This document shows, one piece after another, positions 1 through 6,195 of a stretch of DNA of 6,218 nucleotides; position 1 is the stretch's first letter; each line of letters begins with the position of its first letter. The notes below the pieces were generated by a model, which had not been told where the DNA came from, searched no databases, and saw only the letters and a list, made by a program, of their open reading frames with translations. The stretch comes from Sulfurovum sp. (GTDB lineage Bacteria > Campylobacterota > Campylobacteria > Campylobacterales > Sulfurovaceae). The stretch lies in contig JAMONG010000259.1 in NCBI GenBank assembly GCA_027066595.1, forward strand, positions 1 through 6,218, given 5' to 3'. The translations under genes were made by a program, and so were the position numbers.

Positions 1-9
1 ATTTAACAT

Positions 10-1410
10 TTAAAAAAGTTGCCTTGCCCAGTTGGCTAGTTTTTTAAATGGGTTTTTGTTGTCATGACCTAAATCTGGTAAATCATCAAATGATATAACA
101 TTATCTTCAAAGTCATCGTGTTGCTTTTTTTCTTTTTTTACTTCTTTATGACTCTTAGTCAAAGAAGTCTCTTCTACATGGCTAATAGTATTACCTATTT
201 TGATGTCACTAAGGTTTTCTTCGTGTATATTTTTTGAGTGAAGTAACTCTTGTTGGAAATCTATCTCATATTGTGTATGACCACTTGCTTTGTATAAGAG
301 TAGTCCCACTACCGTTGAGAATGCGGGATCTTTTAATTCATCAAAAAGACCATTGACATTTTCTGGGTAACCTACACGAACAGGCATACCAGAAAAGATA
401 GCTTGTGCTAGTTCTCTCATACCTTTAAGCTTTGTCATTCCACCTGTTAAGATGATGCCCGCACCTATCTGTTCTTTGAGTGCGGACTTCTCAAGTGACT
501 TTGCCAAAATCATAAGTGCTTCTTCTACACGAGAGAAGATGACAGAATGTACCACTTCTAGTGAAATGCCATTACGATTCTCTTCATCACCAATGATTGG
601 AAGTTCTATGACTTCATTGGAACTCTCTACAAGGTTACCATGACGGACTTTTACGTTTTCAGCTATCTGAAGAGGTGTATGAAGTGCCATAGATAAATCA
701 TTAGTGATATGGTTTGAACCTACACCCAAAAAGTCATTGTATCTGATAGAGTTACCTGTATGTACTACAAGGTTAGAGGTTTGACCACCAAGGTCAATCA
801 CTGCTACACCTAACTCTTTTTCATCTTCATCCATAGTGGCAATGGCTGAAGCATATCCTGAGAGTACGATACCGTTTATCTCAACACCTGCTGAACGTAC
901 AGCTTTTTTAAGGTTAGACAAGTTGGATTTTTGTGTCATGATAATATTGACATCTGCTTCCATACGAGATGCATTCATTCCAAAGGGGTCTTCTATAAAG
1001 TCTTGATCATCTACTCTGAAGTTGTAAGGAAGTACATGTACGACTTCATACTCATTAGGTACATTTGCATTGTAAAGTGCTGTTTGCATCACACGATTAA
1101 TCTCTTTAATAGAGATGTCTTTATGTGGTATATTTACAATGCCTGTTGAGTTTAATGATTTTGCATACGCATTAGAGATAGAAACCGTTGCAGAGTTAAT
1201 GTTTGACCCTGCAATTCGTTTCGCATCATTAATGGCTTTTTTGATAGATTTTGAAGCGAGTTCTATGTTAGTGATGGCACCTTTTTTAATCCCTTGGGAT
1301 TTGGTGATGCCATGTCCTTGAATGGTGACTTCATTTGAGTCTGATATCTCAGCGATGATAGCACATATTTTAGTGGAACCGATATCAATAGCTAAAATTG
1401 TGTCACTCAA
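10..1410 (-). CDS. ftsA: Cell division protein FtsA
   Basis: FtsA is the actin-like ATP-binding protein that tethers FtsZ filaments to the inner face of the cytoplasmic membrane and recruits later divisome proteins. The 466-residue product shows the family layout. The phosphate-1 loop is AIDIGSTK (7-14), subdomain 1C covers roughly 85-165, phosphate-2 is VIDLGGQTSN (204-213), and the adenosine motif is ILTGGMTKLKG (320-330). The C-terminal amphipathic helix NPFKKLANWARQLF (453-466) closely resembles the E. coli FtsA membrane-targeting tail. The protein is longer than E. coli FtsA (420 aa), mainly because of a charged, probably flexible linker at about 385-452. The start is TTG: it overlaps the upstream chaperone stop as TTGA and has a strong Shine-Dalgarno sequence (GGGAGGA) 8 bases upstream. 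ftsZ is expected next on this strand but lies outside the window. Family assignment is very secure. Confidence 0.97.
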   Translation of the reverse strand: MSDTILAIDIGSTKICAIIAEISDSNEVTIQGHGITKSQGIKKGAITNIELASKSIKKAINDAKRIAGSNINSATVSISNAYAKSLNSTGIVNIPHKDISIKEINRVMQTALYNANVPNEYEVVHVLPYNFRVDDQDFIEDPFGMNASRMEADVNIIMTQKSNLSNLKKAVRSAGVEINGIVLSGYASAIATMDEDEKELGVAVIDLGGQTSNLVVHTGNSIRYNDFLGVGSNHITNDLSMALHTPLQIAENVKVRHGNLVESSNEVIELPIIGDEENRNGISLEVVHSVIFSRVEEALMILAKSLEKSALKEQIGAGIILTGGMTKLKGMRELAQAIFSGMPVRVGYPENVNGLFDELKDPAFSTVVGLLLYKASGHTQYEIDFQQELLHSKNIHEENLSDIKIGNTISHVEETSLTKSHKEVKKEKKQHDDFEDNVISFDDLPDLGHDNKNPFKKLANWARQLF

Positions 1411-2882
1411 TTGGTAAGTCCTCCCATATAGGCTTCTGTTGGATATTTTTTATCTAACATTTTAATTAGATTTGATTCAAATGTATTTTGTTTCAATTTA
1501 TTGACAGTTTGTTTTACACTTTCTGTTTCATTTGCATCCATTGGAGCAATCTTTTGTTCTAAAATGTTGTAAACAACAATTTTATCCGCTACGCTAATCA
1601 TACCCTTTTCTTTTGTCGATGTAAAGAGTTTTTGTAAAAATTGTAAACTTTCTTGATTATTTAATGATTTTAAGTTGACATTTTCTTCTAACTTGACAAA
1701 ATCAGAGATAATAGCTGTTTTTGTATCAAACTCTTTTAAAGTCTTTTCTGCTAGTGTCAAAAGTGCTTCTTTTTTTGCTTGATTTGTATAGATAACTGTG
1801 ACTTCTTCTTTTGCTTCATCGTACGTCTTTACTTTAGGTAGAACGATATTCTCTATCTTGATTGTGGCATACATATCAGCTACTACTTTTGGTTTGATAA
1901 TATCACCTACATTTTTCTCTTTAAGTGCATTCCAAATGTCAGTTGTTAACTTTAAATCACCGAGTGGAAGTGTAATCTTTTCACTTGGTGTTAACTTAGC
2001 TTTTTTAAATGAAATATATGCTTTTTGAGCAGATTTCTTTGTTTTCTTAAGTTTTAAATCATTTGTTACTTGTGCTTTTGCTTCTTCAAAGGAAAGTTGT
2101 TTACCCTCTGCATTGCTGTAGTTAAAACTGTTTGTATCATAGTGAGATTTTATCTCATCTTCTGTAACGTTGGCATCTTTACTTGGTGTCCAAACAATAG
2201 AAAGATCATACATTTGCTTTGTCATAAAGTTTTCTTTTTGCATCTCCCAAAACGCTTTTATCTTTGTATCTTCTGCCACAAAGTTGACATCTGCTTCTGT
2301 CAATACTTTGTATGCTAGTTTATCGCTTACATTCATGGCAGCTGAAATAGCTTCTATTTCAAAAGGTAAACCCTCCGTGGTAAGAAGAGCAATGGTTTTT
2401 TGGATAGTAAGTTCTTCTCTGAGTGTCTCCTCAAATGCTTTTGCTTTGAGTCTTTGCGACCTTAGGTACGCATCGTAAATCTCTTGGTTAAAATTACCAT
2501 CTTTTTGAAATGAAGGAATATCTTGTAGTTTTTGTAAAACTTCATTGTCAGAAACGATGATACCTACTTCATTAGCATAGTTTAAAATCTTTGCTTGCGT
2601 TTCAAGTCTTTTGAACGCTTGCTGTATAAGACCCATCTCTTTGGCTTTCTTGTCATCAAGTGTGCCTTTCATTGCTTCGTTGTACTGGTTGTATATACTT
2701 GAGTAAACCATGTTGAGTTTTGTTTGAGAAATCTCAACGTCACCTACTTTAGCAATATTCCCAGCTTTGCTACCAAAACTGTAGCTTCCCCAACCTACGA
2801 AACCAGCACCGATAAATGCGATTGTTGCTACCCATATGGTCCATACTAGGTATTTATTGTGTTTTTGCATCCAAGAAATCAT
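1407..2882 (-). CDS. ppiD: Membrane-anchored periplasmic chaperone, PpiD/SurA-N type
   Basis: This is a PpiD-like folding factor. Homologues are held in the inner membrane by one N-terminal helix and act in the periplasm on newly exported proteins, near the SecYEG exit. The 491-residue product starts with a short positively charged cytoplasmic segment and one hydrophobic helix (about 12-32, with no signal-peptidase site I would trust). A SurA-N-like helical domain follows (about 40-165), including IAKVGDVEISQ (43-53) and the family signature around DIPSFQKDGNFN (121-132). A second alpha/beta region (about 305-350, with GDII and IKIENI) resembles the end of a parvulin domain, and the C-terminus is helical. 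I cannot find the parvulin HIL and GGdLG motifs, so isomerase activity is doubtful and a chaperone role is more likely. The ATG start has AGAAGG (2893-2898) 10 bases upstream. The gene ends inside the ftsA start codon, so the two are one operon. The gene symbol is by homology only. Confidence 0.85.
   Translation of the reverse strand: MISWMQKHNKYLVWTIWVATIAFIGAGFVGWGSYSFGSKAGNIAKVGDVEISQTKLNMVYSSIYNQYNEAMKGTLDDKKAKEMGLIQQAFKRLETQAKILNYANEVGIIVSDNEVLQKLQDIPSFQKDGNFNQEIYDAYLRSQRLKAKAFEETLREELTIQKTIALLTTEGLPFEIEAISAAMNVSDKLAYKVLTEADVNFVAEDTKIKAFWEMQKENFMTKQMYDLSIVWTPSKDANVTEDEIKSHYDTNSFNYSNAEGKQLSFEEAKAQVTNDLKLKKTKKSAQKAYISFKKAKLTPSEKITLPLGDLKLTTDIWNALKEKNVGDIIKPKVVADMYATIKIENIVLPKVKTYDEAKEEVTVIYTNQAKKEALLTLAEKTLKEFDTKTAIISDFVKLEENVNLKSLNNQESLQFLQKLFTSTKEKGMISVADKIVVYNILEQKIAPMDANETESVKQTVNKLKQNTFESNLIKMLDKKYPTEAYMGGLTN
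1419..1425 (-). promoter_or_regulatory. Shine-Dalgarno for ftsA TTG start
   Basis: The minus strand reads GGGAGGA, then 8 bases, then TTG. This is the best match to the anti-Shine-Dalgarno sequence that I found in the window. It lies within the last codons of the upstream chaperone gene. It decides the otherwise weak TTG start of ftsA, because there is no ATG in that frame nearby. A ribosome finishing the chaperone would be next to it, so translational coupling is likely. Confidence 0.85.
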
Positions 2883-2911
2883 ATTTCATCTACCTTCTAT
2901 CTAAAAATTTA

Positions 2912-2917
2912 TATAAT
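2912..2917 (+). promoter_or_regulatory. Candidate -10 element for bioA
   Basis: A perfect TATAAT lies in the 84-bp divergent spacer, which would give a bioA leader of about 40 bases. No recognisable -35 box is present and no TG precedes it. Campylobacterota housekeeping promoters often lack a -35, but the spacer is so AT-rich that a chance match is quite possible. The divergent chaperone-ftsA operon must also start in or near this spacer; on the minus strand I see only weak TATTAT- or TATAAA-like candidates. Confidence 0.4.
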
Positions 2918-2966
2918 TTTACCTAAATAATACTTGTATTAGTAATTAAAATAAAGAGAGTTAGAC

Positions 2967-4268
2967 ATGCCAAGTAAAAACAATGAAATAATGCAACGTG
3001 ACCTAGAGGTTATTTGGCATCCATGTACACAAATGAAAGACCATGAAACACTTCCTCTTATCCCTATAAAGTCAGGTAAAGGTGTCTATCTTTACGATTT
3101 TGATGGTAATGCATACATCGATGCTGTAAGCTCTTGGTGGGTCAATATATTTGGGCATAGTAATGAGCAGATTAACAACAAAATAAAAGCACAACTAGAT
3201 ACACTTGAACATGTACTCTTAGCAGGTTTTACACATGAACCAGCAGTTGAACTTGCACATAAACTTGTAAACATGACACCTAAAGAGTTAGTAAAAGTGT
3301 TTTATGTTGACAATGGCTCTTCTGCGGTTGAAGCTGCATTGAAGATGAGTTATCACTATCATCTTAATAAAGGTAAACGTAAACCTATTTTCCTCTCGTT
3401 GACAAACTCGTATCATGGTGAAACAATAGGAGCACTCTCTGTAGGAGATGTGAGCCTTTACAAAGAGACCTATGAACAACTACTCATTCAAAATATGCAA
3501 GTACCTGTACCCGTAGATCAAAGTGTTGAAGCCTCTGAATTTGCATTGAAAGCATTAGAAAACCTTTTAAAAGAGAAGTCAGATGAAATAGCAGCACTAA
3601 TCATAGAACCGCTGATTCAAGGTGCAGGAGGGATGCATATGTATCATCCTCATTATCTAGAAGGTGCAAGGGCTTTAACCAAACAGTACGATGTGCACTT
3701 GATAGCAGATGAAATTTTGACAGGTTTTGGTCGTACAGGCAAAATGTTTGCCTGTGAGTATGCAAACATCAGCCCAGACTTCATGACACTCTCTAAAGCG
3801 TTAACAGGAGGTTATCTACCTCTTTCTGTGGTGATGACAACAGATGATGTCTATCAAGCATTCTACTGTGACTATAATGAACATAAAGCATTTTTACACT
3901 CGCACTCTTATACAGGTAACCCTTTGGCATGTGCGGCTGCTCTGGCAACACTGGAGATATTTGAAAAAAATGATATTTTAGGTGAAAATGAGAAGAAAGC
4001 AGCATATATTAAAAAAGAGATTGAAAAGTTTATGACTCTAGACAATGTCAAAAGCATACGACAACAAGGTATGGTAACTGCTATAGAACTAGAAGGATAT
4101 GAAGCCACCCAAAGAGTGGGGTTAAAAATCTATGAGTATGCTCTAACGCAAGGCGTGTTATTGCGTCCTCTTGGGCATATCATCTATTTTATGCCACCTT
4201 ATGTGATTACATATGATGAGATAGATAAGATGATTGCTGTTGCTTACGAGGGCATAAAAAAGGTTTAA
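2967..4268 (+). CDS. bioA: Adenosylmethionine-8-amino-7-oxononanoate aminotransferase
   Basis: BioA is a cytoplasmic PLP enzyme that transfers an amino group from S-adenosylmethionine to 7-keto-8-aminopelargonate, giving 7,8-diaminopelargonate, the antepenultimate step of biotin synthesis. The 433-residue product is full length and matches the family throughout. It has IWHPCTQMKDHE (16-27), SSWW (55-58, equivalent to E. coli Trp52-Trp53), the cofactor-phosphate loop NGSSAVEAALKM (116-127), YHGET (149-153), IADEILTGFGRTG (246-258) with PLP-nitrogen ligand Asp248, the Schiff-base lysine Lys277 in LSKALTGG, YTGNPLACAA (315-324) and Arg400 in LLRPLG. The paired tryptophans match E. coli BioA, whereas B. 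subtilis BioA, which uses lysine as donor, has SSVW; SAM is therefore the likely donor. Cys20 stands where E. coli has Tyr17. The ATG start has AAAGAGAG (2953-2960) 6 bases upstream. No other bio genes are in the window. The 3' end overlaps the convergent Sel1-repeat gene. Confidence 0.96.
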   Translation: MPSKNNEIMQRDLEVIWHPCTQMKDHETLPLIPIKSGKGVYLYDFDGNAYIDAVSSWWVNIFGHSNEQINNKIKAQLDTLEHVLLAGFTHEPAVELAHKLVNMTPKELVKVFYVDNGSSAVEAALKMSYHYHLNKGKRKPIFLSLTNSYHGETIGALSVGDVSLYKETYEQLLIQNMQVPVPVDQSVEASEFALKALENLLKEKSDEIAALIIEPLIQGAGGMHMYHPHYLEGARALTKQYDVHLIADEILTGFGRTGKMFACEYANISPDFMTLSKALTGGYLPLSVVMTTDDVYQAFYCDYNEHKAFLHSHSYTGNPLACAAALATLEIFEKNDILGENEKKAAYIKKEIEKFMTLDNVKSIRQQGMVTAIELEGYEATQRVGLKIYEYALTQGVLLRPLGHIIYFMPPYVITYDEIDKMIAVAYEGIKKV

Positions 4269-4297
4269 CCTTTAAAAAACCCTCGGTTGTTCTTTTT
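4259..4297. terminator. Weak candidate terminator between convergent genes
   Basis: There is a near-perfect palindrome, AAAGGTTTAACCTTT (4259-4273), centred on the interlocked stop codons. Next to it is a short hairpin, AACC-CTC-GGTT (4278-4288). On the plus strand this is followed by GTTCTTTTT (4289-4297). On the minus strand the same hairpin is followed by a run of six T. The stems are short and have little GC, so this may be only a weak bidirectional terminator, or none at all. There is no other room for termination between the two genes. Confidence 0.3.
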
Positions 4298-5500
4298 AAG
4301 ACGAGTGTAATGTTTTTTTGCTCTTTTAATGCCTAAGTTGACAGCTTCTTTATAGAGTCCTTCTGCTTTCATGTGGTCAGGCGTTGTCCCAATACCATTT
4401 TCATAAAATTGACCCAAGTCACAGAGTGCTTCAGGATAATCATCAATGGCAAGTGTATTCATAAGTGTAAAGGCTTCAGGAATATTTTTTGTCAATACTG
4501 AACCTATATAAAGTTCCCTTGCTAACATAAACTGTGCAAATTTAGATTCTGTTGCACCACATACAAGTAAAAGTTGAGCGGCTTCTGTGTATTTGGCTTT
4601 TTCAATAAGCTTCTTAATATAGCTTATCATCTCTTCTATCTCTTCTTCTGTATAGCCATCGGTAGCAATTTTATCTAACAAAGACTCAACTGTCTCAAAT
4701 TTTTCATAGTTTTTTTGAATAAGTGGATAACGTTTTTTCATGCTCATGAATTTTTCTGAGATATGTGGCATGGCTACATAGCTTGAACTTTTTATAGTCT
4801 CTTCTGAAATAGGCGTATTAAAGATATCTTGTTCTTCTTCATTATGGGCTTGGGTGGCAGTAAAAACCTCTTTTGAACTCTTTACTTCTATATGGTTGAC
4901 AATAGCTTCTTCTTCTGTTGTCTCTTCTATCATATCCTCAAAAAAAGTATCTTTAGTAATATGTTCTTCATCTAAAAAAGGTTTTATGTCTATCTCTGGA
5001 GCTTCTTCAAAAAAGTTATCTTTTTCTTGGTTTGCTTGTGATGCATAAGAGAGATCAATATCTATATTGTTAGGTAGCACATCATCTGCATCAATGTTAA
5101 GGAGTGAGTCAAAGTCTATCGTATGCTTTTCTTTTGTAATTTTAGGTTCAATACTTGCAAAATCATTGATATCTATTTCGAGAGTTTGTTGCGTTGTATC
5201 GTTTGTAGGTGTGACAAACAAATTAAATTCATCGATGATAGCTTGGTCATCTTCAGAGAGTGTAGGTTCATCTTTTTGAGAGGTTCTTTGCTGTATCTCA
5301 TCAGGGGCAGTTTCGATATACGTTGTAATAAGCCCTTGTGCTTGAGCATAATTATTGGCTTGCAGAAGCTTAAGTATCTCTTGTATTTTACTGTCGGTTT
5401 TAATAGGTGCAAGTTTTAAAACTTGGAGTTGTATCGTTTCTATATCAGTAATAGAAATAGCCAACTTAATGATGCTTAATCTTTTTTTTGTTTGATTCAT
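4265..5500 (-). CDS. Acidic cytoplasmic protein with C-terminal Sel1-like repeats
   Basis: I do not recognise a named gene. The 411-residue product has no signal peptide or membrane helix, so it is probably cytoplasmic. Three parts are visible. The N-terminal part (about 20-63) includes a TPR-like helical hairpin, ILKLLQANNYAQAQGLITTYI (42-62). The middle (about 72-240) is Asp/Glu-rich, of low complexity, probably disordered, and carries repeated short motifs (I-D-I/F at 109, 128, 136, 146 and 170; D-x-F-F-E at 161 and 184). The C-terminal part (about 265-400) is helical and contains two Sel1-like repeats (about 321-353 and 355-391); the second has the typical ALCDLGQFYENGIG and KAEGLYKEAVNLG pattern. 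Sel1 repeats mediate protein-protein contacts, so an adaptor or scaffold role is an inference; no partner can be named. The ATG start has AAGGA (5507-5511) 6 bases upstream. Another gene on this strand lies 81 bp upstream, and the stop interlocks with the bioA stop. Confidence 0.85.
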   Translation of the reverse strand: MNQTKKRLSIIKLAISITDIETIQLQVLKLAPIKTDSKIQEILKLLQANNYAQAQGLITTYIETAPDEIQQRTSQKDEPTLSEDDQAIIDEFNLFVTPTNDTTQQTLEIDINDFASIEPKITKEKHTIDFDSLLNIDADDVLPNNIDIDLSYASQANQEKDNFFEEAPEIDIKPFLDEEHITKDTFFEDMIEETTEEEAIVNHIEVKSSKEVFTATQAHNEEEQDIFNTPISEETIKSSSYVAMPHISEKFMSMKKRYPLIQKNYEKFETVESLLDKIATDGYTEEEIEEMISYIKKLIEKAKYTEAAQLLLVCGATESKFAQFMLARELYIGSVLTKNIPEAFTLMNTLAIDDYPEALCDLGQFYENGIGTTPDHMKAEGLYKEAVNLGIKRAKKHYTRLKKNNRGFFKG

Positions 5501-5506
5501 AGACTG

Positions 5507-5511
5507 TCCTT
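5507..5511 (-). promoter_or_regulatory. Shine-Dalgarno for Sel1-repeat gene
   Basis: The minus strand reads AAGGA, then 6 bases, then ATG. This fixes the start at 5500. The next codons contain a run of eight A (codons 4-7). Confidence 0.75.
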
Positions 5512-5541
5512 GTGTATGAAAGTGAGTGATAAATTAGTGTG

Positions 5542-5547
5542 AGTATA
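5542..5547 (-). promoter_or_regulatory. Candidate -10 element for Sel1-repeat gene
   Basis: TATACT on the minus strand lies about 41 bases upstream of the ATG, inside the 81-bp gap after the aldolase-fold gene. No good -35 is present at 16-18 bp. I see no clear terminator in the gap, so the Sel1-repeat gene could be transcribed both from here and by read-through from the upstream gene. Confidence 0.35.
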
Positions 5548-5581
5548 CCTTAATATGCTTTACAATGCTATTGACAGTACT

Positions 5582-6157
5582 TTACAGGTTTGCACTTAAA
5601 GCTAAGAGACGACATGAGTTTTCCAAGATAGAGATTTTCTTTGCCATCTCTTTAATGTCTCTGTCGTAGGAGATAACACCAAAACCTTTGATAAGTAACA
5701 AGTGTGTGTCATGTTTTTGAAAGAACTGTGGTATTTCATAAGGAGCACGTTCTAGCCAATCATCTATGTTTTTAGGGTCATAAATAATGACATCACCTAA
5801 GACTTTTTTACCAAAAAAATCTTGTGGTGAGACTTTACCATGTTTGAGTGAATAGGCAGTAGCATAAGGGGGCATGGTGTAAGAGACATATTTGGCATTG
5901 GGTATGGTCTCATAGATATGTTCATGTATGTGTACATCGGCATTTGCCATAGACCAGCGGTAGTCTCTTTTATGACAGTCAAGACGTACAAGAGACTCTT
6001 CAGTAATTTCATCTAATATCGTAGATTTAGAGTTGATGATAAAGCCATGGGCAGAGACTCTTGCCGAGATAGAACCATGATATACAGAAAAAAAGTTTTT
6101 GTTAAAGAGTGAGAGTGAGACATGTTTGATGTCATCTATAAGATGTTTATCTACCAA
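5582..6157 (-). CDS. Class II aldolase/adducin-fold protein, apparently without zinc site
   Basis: The 191-residue product spans one complete class II aldolase/adducin N-terminal domain. Family landmarks are GSISAR (28-33, the GNxSxR phosphate-binding region), IHEHIYETIPNAKYV (77-91), the MPPYATAYS segment (95-103, usually HxPYATAxS) and GFGVISYDRDI (158-168, usually HGvvvxGxD). Aligned by hand with L-fuculose-1-phosphate aldolase, the zinc ligands His92, His94 and His155 become Tyr93, Met95 and Phe159, and catalytic Glu73 becomes Asp74. Ordinary zinc-dependent aldolase, epimerase or dehydratase chemistry is therefore unlikely. It may be a binding or structural protein, like the adducin head, or use another chemistry; no substrate can be named. 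The start is TTG, supported by AAAGG (6165-6169) 7 bases upstream and an extended -10 promoter just before it. It is first in a possible two-gene unit with the Sel1-repeat gene. Confidence 0.85.
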   Translation of the reverse strand: MVDKHLIDDIKHVSLSLFNKNFFSVYHGSISARVSAHGFIINSKSTILDEITEESLVRLDCHKRDYRWSMANADVHIHEHIYETIPNAKYVSYTMPPYATAYSLKHGKVSPQDFFGKKVLGDVIIYDPKNIDDWLERAPYEIPQFFQKHDTHLLLIKGFGVISYDRDIKEMAKKISILENSCRLLALSANL

Positions 6158-6164
6158 TACGAAA

Positions 6165-6169
6165 CCTTT
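6165..6169 (-). promoter_or_regulatory. Shine-Dalgarno for aldolase-fold TTG start
   Basis: AAAGG on the minus strand, 7 bases before TTG at 6157-6155, supports that start over any internal ATG. It also makes this the second TTG-initiated gene in the window. Confidence 0.7.
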
Positions 6170-6186
6170 ATTAGGATTATTTCGCT

Positions 6187-6195
6187 ATTATAACA
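6187..6195 (-). promoter_or_regulatory. Extended -10 promoter for aldolase-fold gene
   Basis: The minus strand reads TGTTATAAT, a perfect extended -10 (TGnTATAAT), with no recognisable -35. This form is typical of housekeeping sigma promoters in Campylobacterota. Transcription would start near 6180, leaving a leader of about 23 bases with the Shine-Dalgarno inside it. It is the best promoter candidate in the window. Confidence 0.65.

Noticed and set aside
1..9. ATG directly after the ftsA stop on the minus strand (TAA-ATG-TTA-AAT) as the start of ftsZ
   Set aside because: Only three codons are visible, the nearest AAGG (22-25) is 12 bases away, and the expected FtsZ start cannot be checked. 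ftsZ is expected to the left, but this ATG need not be its start.
931..1149. Open frame on the plus strand opposite ftsA
   Set aside because: It is antisense to a certain gene, its predicted protein is Cys/Tyr/Ile-rich with no family resemblance, and no ribosome site stands out. It is a shadow frame.
2170..2478. 102-codon open frame opposite the chaperone gene
   Set aside because: Its Ser/Ala/Phe-rich composition is what the reverse strand of a Lys/Glu-rich gene gives, and the sense gene is well supported.
5482..5489. Run of eight A near the start of the Sel1-repeat gene as a phase-variable slippage tract
   Set aside because: Phase-variable tracts in this group are usually longer and mostly poly-G/C. 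Eight A within Thr-Lys-Lys-Arg codons is ordinary in AT-rich DNA.
5555..5574. Imperfect inverted and direct repeats (ATGCT twice, AATA/TATT) as a terminator after the aldolase-fold gene
   Set aside because: The stem would be about six AT-rich pairs with a bulge and no following T run, so it is not credible as an intrinsic terminator.
5503..5578. Inverted hexamer ACTGTC ... GACAGT flanking the gap before the Sel1-repeat gene, and two ACTCAC direct repeats within it
   Set aside because: Six-base matches about 64 bp apart are expected by chance, one arm overlaps the ribosome-site region, and there is no operator-like symmetry around the -10.
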